Below, piece after piece: positions 45,561-53,050 of a stretch of 64,000 nucleotides of DNA. Numbering within the stretch: the stretch's first letter is position 1; the number at the start of each line of letters is the position of its first letter. The notes below the pieces were generated by a model. It worked only from the letters and a program-made list of their open reading frames with translations. It was not told where the DNA came from and ran no database searches. This DNA comes from a bacterium (GTDB taxonomy: Bacteria > UBA10199 > DSSB01). The stretch covers positions 19,935 to 83,934 of the forward strand of contig DATEDP010000069.1 in NCBI GenBank assembly GCA_035281585.1. Reading direction: 5' to 3'. The translations under genes and the position numbers were made by a program.

Positions 45561-46472
45561 ATGCGGATCCTGACCCTTGGCACCGGCGCCGGACGGCCGA
45601 CCTTGCAGCGCTTCGCCTCCGCGACCGCCTTGGAGTATGAGGGCGAGGTCCTGCTTTTCGACTGCGGCGAAGGAACCCAGCTCCAGTTGATGCGCTCCCC
45701 CCTCCATTGGGGACGACTGAGCACGATCTTCATCGGCCACCTCCATGGCGACCATCTGTACGGACTTCCCGGCCTACTTGGAACGATGAGCTTGGCCGAA
45801 CGGGAAGACCCCCTGAAGCTCTTCGGGCCGGTCGGCCTCAAGGCCTATCTTCAGACCCTCCAGGAGAACCAAAGTCTCTGGCTCCGGTTCCCGGTCGAGC
45901 TGACCGAGATCGAAAGCGCCGGCCGCATCCTCGAAACCTCCGACTATGAAATCTTCACGGCCCCCCTCAAGCATGTCATCCCCTGTTGGGGTTTTCGCTT
46001 TTCGGAAAAACCCCGCCCCGGTCACTTCGATGAGGTCAAGGCCGAAGCCTTGGGCATCCCGGCCGGACCCCTCCGCGGCGACTTGGTGCAAGGTCGAAGC
46101 ATTCAGCTCCCCGACGGGCGGAGGATTCAACCGGAGGAAGTGGTGGGGCCTCGCCGCCCCGGTCGTCAATTCGCCTATTGCTTGGATACTCAGCCTTGCG
46201 AGACGGTGCTCGAACTGGCTCAAGGAGTCGACTGTCTGGTCCATGAAGCGACCTTCGGTCAAGACCTCCAATCCGAGGCGACGAGGTGGGGACACTCCAC
46301 CGCTGCCGACGCCGCTCGTATGGCCCAAGAAGCCGGCGCCAAAAAACTGGTGCTCACTCACCTCAGTTCGCGCTACCTGAGGTCTGAACTCCTCTTGGAA
46401 GAGGCCCAGTCAACCTTCCAAAACTCGCATGTCGCCGAAGATTTGTGGTCGCTAGACCTCAAAATTTCCTAG
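45561..46472 (+). CDS. rnz: Ribonuclease Z (303 aa)
   Basis: Endonuclease that removes the 3' trailer of tRNA precursors. The ATG follows the upstream stop immediately. Typical sequence: LTLGTGAGRPTLQRFASATAL, LFDCGEGTQLQL, the zinc motif HLHGDH (His60, His62, Asp64, His65), PLKHVIPCWGFRF, LVHEATFG with a further ligand, GHSTAADAARMA and LTHLSSRY. Length is normal for the short RNase Z form. Relevant here because the tRNA-Pro gene in this window does not encode its CCA end, so its precursor would suit this route. Confidence 0.94.
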   Translation: MRILTLGTGAGRPTLQRFASATALEYEGEVLLFDCGEGTQLQLMRSPLHWGRLSTIFIGHLHGDHLYGLPGLLGTMSLAEREDPLKLFGPVGLKAYLQTLQENQSLWLRFPVELTEIESAGRILETSDYEIFTAPLKHVIPCWGFRFSEKPRPGHFDEVKAEALGIPAGPLRGDLVQGRSIQLPDGRRIQPEEVVGPRRPGRQFAYCLDTQPCETVLELAQGVDCLVHEATFGQDLQSEATRWGHSTAADAARMAQEAGAKKLVLTHLSSRYLRSELLLEEAQSTFQNSHVAEDLWSLDLKIS

Positions 46473-46515
46473 CCCGCTTTAATCAGTACATTTTTTTGTC
46501 GCCAAATCAGCATCG

Positions 46516-46552
46516 AATGCGTAGCATTTCTATTAGTACACTTTAGTGTACT
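46516..46552. promoter_or_regulatory. Two palindromes upstream of the terpene synthase, candidate operators
   Basis: AATGC-GTA-GCATT (46516-46528) and AGTACAC-TTTA-GTGTACT (46535-46552), a seven-base perfect inverted repeat, lie in an unusually AT-rich gap 33 bases before the terpene synthase start. A partial AGTACA copy occurs at 46485. They could bind a dimeric regulator or form a hairpin; no regulator is assigned. Confidence 0.5.
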
Positions 46553-46585
46553 CAGGGTTCCGGGAGACATACAGGGAGGGGTCTC

Positions 46586-47626
46586 ATGGAAGGGTTGAAC
46601 CTTCACGCTTCGGCGCTGCGCCCGCTGCGCCTCAAACCAGCCACATCCGAAATTCACGTTTCCTTGGTTTTTCCAGCTTCATGGAAAACCCTGCCTCATC
46701 CGGCCTCCCAAAAACTAGAGGATCGAACCTCGGCTTGGCTGCGCGAGATCGGCGTCGTCCATAACGAGGAGCAGGAAGAAAAGCTGCGGAAGATGAAGGC
46801 CTCCACCTATGCCGGTTGGCCTTTTTCCGAGTGCTCCGAGGAACGGCTCGAGATCGTCATGCGATTTTTGAGCCTTTGGATCTTCTACGACGATGCCATC
46901 GAGGAACAGGACGATGGCCTGAGCCGGGAGATCCAAGCCGCGGTCGGCGGCCAAACCCCCGCGCTGCGCCGGAGCAGCCCCCACTATCGGGGCTGGTGGG
47001 AATTGGGCCAAAGCTATGGCCAGGTCATGAGCCCGGTCTGGATGGAACGCCATGCCCGACTCTACGGCGAATGGCAGGCCTCGGTGGCCGAGGAATTCCT
47101 CGCCGCCAGCCGGCTCCGGGAAGAGGGCTCCTATCCCAAGGCCGCCGAGCACCTGCGCTGCCGGACCATCGGCATCGGGATGATCCCGCTCATCGACTTC
47201 GTCGAATACGCCATCGATTGGGAGCTTCCCCAAACTCTGTACGAAAGCACCGAGATGAGAACCATCTGGCGCCTGACCGCCGAGATCGTCGCCATCTTCA
47301 ACGATGTGTACAGTTTCAACAAGGACCGGAGCATTCGCTGGAGCAACATCGTTTCCTGCCTGGCAGCCGAGTTCAAGGTGCCGGAGGAGGACGCCTTCCA
47401 CTGGGCGGTCGCGATGCACAATGCCCGAGTCGTCGAAATGGAACGGACCGAGCTGGCCCTCTTGGCCAAGGCCTCGGACCGGGAGGGCCTGCAGGCCTGG
47501 CTCAAAGGCCTGCACCACGCCATCTACGGCTTGGCCCGCTGGCATGAGACCAGCCCCCGCTACTCCAACCCCCAATCGCTGGGGGATGGGCGGAGCGTCC
47601 GGGTCAAGGTCCTTGAAACCCGCTAG
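46586..47626 (+). CDS. Class I terpene synthase (346 aa)
   Basis: Cyclises a prenyl diphosphate, most likely farnesyl or geranyl diphosphate, in the cytoplasm. Evidence: an aspartate-rich motif FYDDAIEE (residues 102-107 DDAIEE), the NSE metal-binding motif NDVYSFNKD (239-247), a conserved RTIGIGMIPLIDFVEY helix and a C-terminal WHETSPRYSNP Arg-Tyr pair. These are the family's diphosphate and Mg2+ sites, and the length matches bacterial sesquiterpene synthases. GGAGGGG lies before the ATG. The product cannot be told from sequence alone. It stands alone, without a prenyltransferase or P450 nearby, but hpnH of hopanoid synthesis is 3 kb away. The upstream palindromes suggest dedicated control. 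Confidence 0.9.
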   Translation: MEGLNLHASALRPLRLKPATSEIHVSLVFPASWKTLPHPASQKLEDRTSAWLREIGVVHNEEQEEKLRKMKASTYAGWPFSECSEERLEIVMRFLSLWIFYDDAIEEQDDGLSREIQAAVGGQTPALRRSSPHYRGWWELGQSYGQVMSPVWMERHARLYGEWQASVAEEFLAASRLREEGSYPKAAEHLRCRTIGIGMIPLIDFVEYAIDWELPQTLYESTEMRTIWRLTAEIVAIFNDVYSFNKDRSIRWSNIVSCLAAEFKVPEEDAFHWAVAMHNARVVEMERTELALLAKASDREGLQAWLKGLHHAIYGLARWHETSPRYSNPQSLGDGRSVRVKVLETR

Positions 47627-47682
47627 TCCTGTTTTCTGAAACATTGACTTTTTCCTAAAAAAGAGGAATTTCGCAACTTAAA

Positions 47683-47757
47683 GCCAGGAGCGTCGAGAAG
47701 GGGGGCAAACCGATTTTTCCTGGCTAAGGGTAAGGAGCCACCGTACGGAGGCGGTCA
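47683..47757 (+). promoter_or_regulatory. Structured 5' leader of the PAS protein gene with RBS-sequestering hairpin
   Basis: GCCAGGA (47683-47689) can pair with TCCTGGC (47718-47724). A second stem, GCC-A-CC-GTAC-GG-A-GGC (47737-47752), contains the GGAGG ribosome site (47747-47751) of the GTG start at 47760. This arrangement could control translation. It contains GGGGCAAACC but lacks the other conserved parts of the cyclic-di-GMP riboswitch, so I do not assign a class. Confidence 0.4.
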
Positions 47758-47759
47758 AT

Positions 47760-49532
47760 GTGTCGTTTACTGTAGGCGCTCTATTACCCGGACGTGACAA
47801 CGTCCTTTCCCAACCCTCGAATCCAATCATCGACTCGCTATTGGCTCGTCAAGATTTGCACGGCGGCAATGCCTCGCTCGTCGCCGAGCTGAGGTCCTTC
47901 GCCGGCGAGCGCGATCCCGAGCTTTTCTCCGAAGCCCTGTATTCTTTCGCCCGCCGCCAAGAAGGCCACGGCCGCGAAGCCTTGGCCCAGGCCACCTTTC
48001 AAGCGGTGGCCGAGCAAGGTGGCAGCGCCGCCCCCCGGGCCCGTGAGCAGCTGGCAGCCTATGCCGGCAACGGCGGGCTCGGCGCCCGCGCCGAAATTTT
48101 CACCCGCCGGCTTTCACAGGAGCTTTCCTCGGAGTCGGGCCTGCTCTCGATGGCCGCAATGGGCGCCGGCATTGCCGCTTTTCGGGTCACCCAGTTGGCG
48201 GCCTTGAGCCGGCTGACCGCCAACCCGGCAGCGCGGGCTTGGCTCGGCGGCGCCGGAAGCCGCTTGGCCGCCGGCACAGCCGGACTCTTGCTGGAGGCCC
48301 CGACCTTCGCCCTGAGCCACCATGGGCTGCGGGCCGCGGCCGGCCTCCCCACCGGAAACTTGTCGGATGAGCTCGCTTCGGCCTTCCTTCTGATGGGCAG
48401 CCTGCGCGGCACCGGAGCTTTGAGCCAAGGCCTCTATCGGGCCAGCGGTCTCCGCTCGGTCTACGGCCAAAGCCTGGCTCACCAAGCCGGCCTCTTGGGC
48501 GGCATCTACCTGGCCCATGGCCTCGAGCAGCGGGCCGGCTTGACTCAAGAGAGCATGGATTTGGCCGGCGCCTTGAGCCGTTGGCTGCATTTCAACATCA
48601 TGGGCTCGGTCGCACAACGCGCCTTGGGCCCGCGCTTCGCCGCCTGGGAGTCTCAGCTGGCCGCACAACGCGCCCAGGTCTCGCAAAATTCCCGGCCCGG
48701 TTCAGGCTTCGATTTGGGGCTTCCTCCTCTGCTGACGCCGGCCCTGGCGATGGGCCCCGAGGCCCTGCCCAGCGCGCGTTTCCCCGGACCACGGGCTTAC
48801 GAAGGGCCGGCCCGAATCGAACCGGTCCGGATGTCGATGTCCGATGATGCCCCCTTGGGCGGAAATAAGTACCCCGACACCGGCCTGCGGATCATCCGCG
48901 AGGCTCGCCAGCTGGCGATTCCCAAGAACGCCCAGTCGGCCCAAGTGATGCGGATCCTCGAAAACTGGATGGAGCAACAGAGCCATCCGATCATCGTGGC
49001 CCGGATGAATTTTCTATCCAGCGTCCTCCGGGCCAATCTCAAGCAGGTCGCGATCGGGGTCACTTGCAACCGGGCCTTCCTCGAAAGATTCGGCTATACC
49101 CGGGCCGAGATCGTCGGAAGACCGATGATGGAATTGTTCGGCGACAACAGCGTCCGCTTCATCATGTCGCGGATCAGCATGATGGGATTGGGATCGGGTG
49201 AATTCCAACCCTCACCGATCCCGTGGCGGGCGGCCGACGGCACTCTTCACACGGTGATCGGCGCCGGCATCAAGCACGACTTCAACGGCGAAACTTTGGG
49301 CATCGGCATTTTCACCGAGATGCCCGGGGCCGAGCCTACCCCGACCCCGACTTCCGGCGTGGCGCCCCGAAACATCTCGGTCGCGCCGGCGCGGCCCGAG
49401 CCGCTCGTGACCGCCATTCGCCCCACCGCCCCCTCGGCTCCACGGCCCGGCGGACTGGCCGACCGCGTTTCGCGGGCCCTGCGGGGCGAAGCCATCGAAG
49501 ATCCTTCCGGCAAGAAAGGCTCCGACGATTAG
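47760..49532 (+). CDS. PAS-domain protein with the hydrophobic module of the giant-protein family (590 aa)
   Basis: The start is GTG at 47760, after ACGGAGG; an overlapping ATG two bases upstream gives only five codons. Residues about 30-115 are helical repeats with YSFARRQEGHGREALAQATF and the GNGGLGARAE signature; about 120-305 are the Gly/Ala-rich hydrophobic module seen in the four genes at 92-28479 (LGGAGSRLAAG, LLEAPTFALSHHGLRAA). A PAS domain follows at about 410-525 (GVTCNRAFLERFGYTRAEIVGRPMMELFG), with a Pro-rich tail. There is no HExxH, kinase or output domain, so it may act as a sensor partner for the other family members. No signal peptide is seen. It is a stand-alone gene between the terpene synthase and hpnH. 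Confidence 0.82.
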   Translation: MSFTVGALLPGRDNVLSQPSNPIIDSLLARQDLHGGNASLVAELRSFAGERDPELFSEALYSFARRQEGHGREALAQATFQAVAEQGGSAAPRAREQLAAYAGNGGLGARAEIFTRRLSQELSSESGLLSMAAMGAGIAAFRVTQLAALSRLTANPAARAWLGGAGSRLAAGTAGLLLEAPTFALSHHGLRAAAGLPTGNLSDELASAFLLMGSLRGTGALSQGLYRASGLRSVYGQSLAHQAGLLGGIYLAHGLEQRAGLTQESMDLAGALSRWLHFNIMGSVAQRALGPRFAAWESQLAAQRAQVSQNSRPGSGFDLGLPPLLTPALAMGPEALPSARFPGPRAYEGPARIEPVRMSMSDDAPLGGNKYPDTGLRIIREARQLAIPKNAQSAQVMRILENWMEQQSHPIIVARMNFLSSVLRANLKQVAIGVTCNRAFLERFGYTRAEIVGRPMMELFGDNSVRFIMSRISMMGLGSGEFQPSPIPWRAADGTLHTVIGAGIKHDFNGETLGIGIFTEMPGAEPTPTPTSGVAPRNISVAPARPEPLVTAIRPTAPSAPRPGGLADRVSRALRGEAIEDPSGKKGSDD

Positions 49533-49546
49533 GAGCCGAATGCATC

Positions 49547-49579
49547 AAGGGCGGGAGCCCTTACGAACTACCCGCCCTT
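49547..49579 (+). terminator. Stem-loop after the PAS protein gene
   Basis: AAGGGCGGG pairs with CCCGCCCTT around a 15-base loop, 14 bases past the stop codon. No T-run follows, so it may be a transcript-stabilising hairpin rather than an intrinsic terminator. The remaining bases to 49808 hold small inverted repeats and no convincing gene. Confidence 0.5.
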
Positions 49580-49808
49580 AATGACAGTGGAGGGGATACC
49601 AAAATTCCTAAAATTGAGATCCTGGCCAAGCCTGGCCTGGCCAGGACCTCTGCCCAAGGAGGTAAAATCTACCTTACCCGATAACCTTGTTCGCCTTGTC
49701 TACAGATGTTGTACAGAATAATTGGTCGGACAGGCAAGGGCATGGGCCTTGCTTAGTGCATTTCCCTGGCTAAACCCCCAGAATTAGGGCGGAAAATTTT
49801 TGAAGAAA

Positions 49809-50837
49809 TTATCGGCTGCTGGCGATTGTCGCTCGCCCGATTTCGAGCATTTTACCGAGGCTGGACATTCCATCGCTCACTGCCGTCGGCTCATAGCCGC
49901 AGTGAGTGGCGCAATCGGTGCATTTGGAGTTGCCGCTCTTGGTCCCATAGGCCGACCAGTCGGTCTCTTCCATATATTCGCGGAAAGTTTTGGCGTAGCC
50001 CTCGTTGGTCAGGAGATAACAGGGCTTCTGCCAACCGAAGACGTTGTAGGTCGGCATGCCCCAGGGCGTGCATTCGTAGTCGCGCTTGCCTTCGAGGAAT
50101 TCCATGAAGAAGGGGCTATTGTTGAAATCCCACTTTTTCTTATGCTCGCGCTTGTAGTCGAGCAGCTCCTTGAAGAAGGCCTGAGTCCGGCGCTTGGAGA
50201 GGAAATGCTCCTGGTCCGGCGCCTTCTCGTAGCTGAAGCCCGGCGAGATCGTGAGCCCCTCCACCCCCAATTCCATCATGTGATCGAAGAGCTTGATCAG
50301 GGTGTCGATCGAGTGGCCCTCGAAGACCGTGGTGTTGGTGATGACGCGGAAACCCTTGGCAATCGCGGCTTGGATGGCCTTGACCGCGATGTCGTAAGTC
50401 CCCTCGCGGTCGACGCAATGGTCGTGGTGCTCGCGGTAGCCGTCCATGTGAACGCTGAAGGTGAAGCGCTTGTCGGGCTTGAATTTATGCAGATGACGCT
50501 CCAGCAAGAGAGCGTTGGTGCAGAGGATGACGTAGCGCTTCTGCTTGAGCAGGCCGTCGACGATCTGGTCGATCTGGGGATGGATCAGCGGCTCGCCGCC
50601 GGGGATGGTCACCATCGGGGCGCCGCATTCCTCGGCCGCGTTGAGGGCCTGCTCGACCGAAAGGTTCTTCTTCAAAATCTCGTCGGGAAATTGAATCTTG
50701 CCGCAGCCGGGGCAAGCCAAGTTGCAGCGGAAGAGCGGCTCGAGCATGAGGTTCAAGGGATAGCGTTTCTTCCCTTTGAGCCGCTGCTTGAAGAGGTATT
50801 TTCCGATCGCGAAAGCCTGGTGACCTGGGACTGCCAT
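49809..50837 (-). CDS. hpnH: Hopanoid biosynthesis radical SAM protein HpnH (342 aa)
   Basis: HpnH adds a 5'-deoxyadenosyl group to diploptene to give adenosylhopane, the first step of extended hopanoid synthesis. The ATG at 50837 (GGAG upstream) gives the family's MAVPGHQAF start. The radical-SAM cluster CNLACPGC (Cys38, Cys42, Cys45; the CX3CX2C spacing) follows PLNLMLEPLFR. Other family segments: TIPGGEPLIHP, TFSVHMDGYREHHD, TISPGFSYEKAPDQEHFL and the C-terminal Cys-rich PWGMPTYNVFGWQKPCYLL and CTDCATHCGYEPTAV. No other hpn gene is in the window, so the remaining hopanoid genes must lie elsewhere. It is transcribed in the same direction as prfA, 74 bases away. Confidence 0.93.
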   Translation of the reverse strand: MAVPGHQAFAIGKYLFKQRLKGKKRYPLNLMLEPLFRCNLACPGCGKIQFPDEILKKNLSVEQALNAAEECGAPMVTIPGGEPLIHPQIDQIVDGLLKQKRYVILCTNALLLERHLHKFKPDKRFTFSVHMDGYREHHDHCVDREGTYDIAVKAIQAAIAKGFRVITNTTVFEGHSIDTLIKLFDHMMELGVEGLTISPGFSYEKAPDQEHFLSKRRTQAFFKELLDYKREHKKKWDFNNSPFFMEFLEGKRDYECTPWGMPTYNVFGWQKPCYLLTNEGYAKTFREYMEETDWSAYGTKSGNSKCTDCATHCGYEPTAVSDGMSSLGKMLEIGRATIASSR

Positions 50838-50910
50838 AAAAACTCCGGTGATGAATGAAGGGCCTATAGGGGTTTCGGCCGCGAAAAACAACCGATTTTC
50901 CCCCACGGAC

Positions 50911-51978
50911 CTAGGAAGCGGTTCCCTTCAGCGCCTCCGCCTGGTAGTGGGCGCGGAGCGCTTCGACGATGGGCCCGATCTGCCCTTCCATCACCATGTC
51001 GAGGTTGTGGACGGTGAGGCCGATCCGGTGATCGGTCAAACGGTTCTGCGGGAAATTATAGGTCCGAATTTTTTCGCTGCGCTCGCCCGAGCCGACCATG
51101 CTCTTTCTTTGGCTCGAGATCTCGGCATCCTGTTTGGCCCGCTCGGCTTCGAGCAGCCGGGCCTGAAGGATCTTGAGAGCCTTGGCCCGGTTCTTATGCT
51201 GGCTCTTCTCGTCGCGGCAGATCACGACCTCACCGGTCGGGATATAGGTGAGGCGCACCGCCGAGTCGGTGGTGTTGACGCTCTGGCCGCCGGGGCCGCT
51301 GGCCCGCATCACGTCGATCTTGAGGTCCTTCTCCTGGATCTTGATCTCGACGTCGTCGGCCTCGGGCAGGACCGCCACCGTGACGGTGGAAGTGTGGATC
51401 CGGCCTTGGGTCTCGGTCTTGGGCACCCGTTGCACCCGATGGACCCCGCCTTCGTATTTCAAATCGCTGTAGACCATCTCGCCCGAGATCTGGGCGATCA
51501 TTTCCTTGTAGCCGCCGATCCCGGTGGAATTGCTGTCCATGATCTCGACCTTCCAGCCGCGGGTTTCGGCGTAGCGGCTGTACATCCGGAAGAGGTCGGC
51601 CACGAAGAGCGCGGCCTCGTCGCCGCCGGTGCCGGCCCGCATCTCGAGGAAGATGTTCTTTTCGTCGTTGGGATCCTTGGGCAGGAGCAGGATCTTGAGC
51701 TTGTCCTCCAACTCGGCGACTTCCTTCTCGAGCCGCGGGATCTCCTCCTTGGCCATCTGGCGGAGGTCCTCGTCGGATTCGTTCAAGAGCTCCTTGTTGC
51801 CTTGAAGATCGTTCTGGGTCTTGCGGTAAGTCTCGTAGGTCTCGACCAGCTCGCGCAGCCCCGCATGCTCCTTGGCGATCTGCTGGAAGCGCTTGCTGTC
51901 CGAGGTCACATTGGGATCGCCGAGCTGCCTCGCCAGCTCATGGTAGCGATTCACGACTTCTTCGAGTTGACCAAACAT
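50911..51978 (-). CDS. prfA: Peptide chain release factor 1 (355 aa)
   Basis: Reads UAA and UAG stop codons on the ribosome and triggers peptide release. Evidence: the N-terminal coiled region, EMRAGTGGDEAALFVADLFRMY, GVHRVQRVPKTETQGRIHTS, the catalytic GPGGQSVNTTDSAVR (GGQ near residue 230), DEKSQHKNRAKAL and RTYNFPQNRLTDHRI, the RF1 type. I choose the ATG at 51978 over a GTG three codons upstream because family members begin MFxxLEE. Its modifying enzyme PrmC is encoded about 14 kb to the left on the plus strand. Confidence 0.95.
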   Translation of the reverse strand: MFGQLEEVVNRYHELARQLGDPNVTSDSKRFQQIAKEHAGLRELVETYETYRKTQNDLQGNKELLNESDEDLRQMAKEEIPRLEKEVAELEDKLKILLLPKDPNDEKNIFLEMRAGTGGDEAALFVADLFRMYSRYAETRGWKVEIMDSNSTGIGGYKEMIAQISGEMVYSDLKYEGGVHRVQRVPKTETQGRIHTSTVTVAVLPEADDVEIKIQEKDLKIDVMRASGPGGQSVNTTDSAVRLTYIPTGEVVICRDEKSQHKNRAKALKILQARLLEAERAKQDAEISSQRKSMVGSGERSEKIRTYNFPQNRLTDHRIGLTVHNLDMVMEGQIGPIVEALRAHYQAEALKGTAS

Positions 51979-51992
51979 TCTTAACACTGCCT

Positions 51993-52071
51993 TGTCATTC
52001 CGAGCGAAGCGAGGAATCCGCTGCGGAGTCTCGTAGTGGATTCCTCGGCCCCTTCGGGTCCTCGGAATGAC
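51993..52071. repeat. GTCATTCCGAG...CTCGGAATGAC palindromic intergenic repeat, copy 2
   Basis: Begins TGTCATTCCGAGCGAAG, ends GGTCCTCGGAATGAC, with inner arms GAGGAATCC and GGATTCCTC, so it forms a long hairpin. It lies between rpmE and prfA, beside the rpmE terminator. Confidence 0.78.
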
Positions 52072-52073
52072 AG

Positions 52074-52117
52074 AAAAAAACCCACCCCGGAATGCCGAGA
52101 TGGGTCAAAAAAATTTA
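52074..52117 (-). terminator. Rho-independent terminator after rpmE
   Basis: On the minus strand ACCCATCTCGG pairs imperfectly with CCGGGGTGGGT and is followed by seven T residues. It separates rpmE from prfA, so prfA may need its own promoter or read-through. Confidence 0.75.
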
Positions 52118-52128
52118 GCACAAGGCCG

Positions 52129-52338
52129 CTATTGCTTCTGGAAGTTTTCGTACTTCTTCTTGAAGCGGTCGATCCGGCGGGCGGTATCGACGATCTTCTG
52201 CTTGCCGGTGAAGAAGGGATGGCAGCTCGAGCAGATTTCGACGGTGATGTTGTCGCTGGTCGACATGGTGTCGATGATGTGTCCGCAGCTGCAGGCAATC
52301 TTCACGGCTTTGTATTCAGGGTGGATGCCTTCTTTCAT
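52129..52338 (-). CDS. rpmE: 50S ribosomal protein L31 (69 aa)
   Basis: A zinc-binding type L31: [19 protein letters not shown], then [27 protein letters not shown], with the CxC and CxxC cysteine pairs retained. It lies upstream of prfA on the same strand, the usual neighbour in many bacteria. Length is normal. Confidence 0.95.
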   Translation of the reverse strand: MKEGIHPEYKAVKIACSCGHIIDTMSTSDNITVEICSSCHPFFTGKQKIVDTARRIDRFKKKYENFQKQ

Positions 52339-52361
52339 AAATACTCCAAAAAACTATTATA

Positions 52362-52412
52362 CTTCGCAAAGTCTACGACTTTGCTGCGCGGCTGGAGCAA
52401 GTCCAGCCTTGC
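52362..52412. repeat. Two-stem structured repeat, copy 1 (TTTGCTGCGCGG type)
   Basis: GCAAAGTC-TAC-GACTTTGC (52366-52384) followed by GGCTGGA-GCAAG-TCCAGCC (52390-52408) and CTTGC. A second copy at 57797-57847 keeps both stems with compensatory base changes, which suggests selection on folded RNA or DNA. It lies just upstream of rpmE. Confidence 0.65.
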
Positions 52413-52467
52413 AGTCGGGCTTAACAGAAGCTGATTCGCCGTGGCAAGGCGATTCTCGGCCGCCGGC

Positions 52468-52899
52468 CTAGCTGCCGCTGGGCGGCGGACCCGGGCTAGG
52501 GTTTTCCTCCTCCACCCCGGCGACATCGAGCAGGCCGGAAAGGAAGGTGGCGATTTCCTCATCGTTGAAATTGCCGGTCCGGCGCAGGGCTTTCGTTGTT
52601 TTTTCTATATTTTTCGGGGCCTTAGAGTCGCTGACCCCGCCGAGCCGGCTTTTCAGCCAAGCGCCCGGCTTCTTGAAGGAGCTGGTTTCGGCGACCTCGT
52701 TGTCGACCTCCTCCGGCGGCAGGACCGCCGCGGCCGCGGCTTCGGCGTCGCGCAGGAATTTATCCTTCTTGAGATAGGTGGGGATCGGCGGCAGGACCTT
52801 TCCGCCCTTGGTGCGCCCGGGCCGACCGGTGCCGGCGGGGGCCTTTGGCTCGCTTCCCGCACCCTTGCTCAGGCGCCTAAACAAATCGCCCAGTCCCAT
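52468..52899 (-). CDS. Hypothetical protein (143 aa)
   Basis: AGGATAA lies before an ATG that begins MGLGDLFRRLSKGAG. The protein is basic and Gly/Pro-rich at the N-terminus, then acidic and helical (EAAAAAVLPPEEVDNEVAET) with a basic segment KKPGAWLKSRLGG and a Pro-rich tail. No family or membrane segment is recognised. The opposite strand is also open over much of this stretch but reads as low-complexity Ala/Arg/Pro, so I favour this frame. Confidence 0.6.
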   Translation of the reverse strand: MGLGDLFRRLSKGAGSEPKAPAGTGRPGRTKGGKVLPPIPTYLKKDKFLRDAEAAAAAVLPPEEVDNEVAETSSFKKPGAWLKSRLGGVSDSKAPKNIEKTTKALRRTGNFNDEEIATFLSGLLDVAGVEEENPSPGPPPSGS

Positions 52900-52929
52900 T
52901 TGCTTATCCTAACCAATCTTAAAGGGAAT

Positions 52930-53047
52930 GTCATTCTGAGGACCCGAAGGGGCCGAGGAATCTCAAACCGGCCAAGGCGGCCGCAGATTCTTCCCCCGGT
53001 TTCACTTGAACCTGCGGCGCTCAACCGGGGCCCCCACTCAGAATGAC
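52930..53047. repeat. GTCATTCTGAG...CTCAGAATGAC palindromic intergenic repeat, copy 3
   Basis: The outer arms GTCATTCTGAG and CTCAGAATGAC match exactly. Inside, GAGGAATCT and AGATTCTTC form a second pairing. It fills the gap between radA and the hypothetical gene at 52468-52899. Confidence 0.75.
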
Positions 53048-53050
53048 GAA

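Noticed and set aside
47683..47757. Cyclic-di-GMP (GEMM) or cobalamin riboswitch
   Set aside because: A GGGGCAAACC run and an AGCCAGGAG piece are present, but the other conserved parts of both classes are missing or in the wrong order.
49580..49720. Small ORF starting MTVEGIPKFLK
   Set aside because: No ribosome site, odd composition (WPSLAWPGP), inside a region of inverted repeats.
52441..53046. Plus-strand frame over the hypothetical gene at 52468
   Set aside because: It runs through a palindromic repeat and is Ala/Arg/Pro-biased; the minus frame has a ribosome site and reads as a normal protein.
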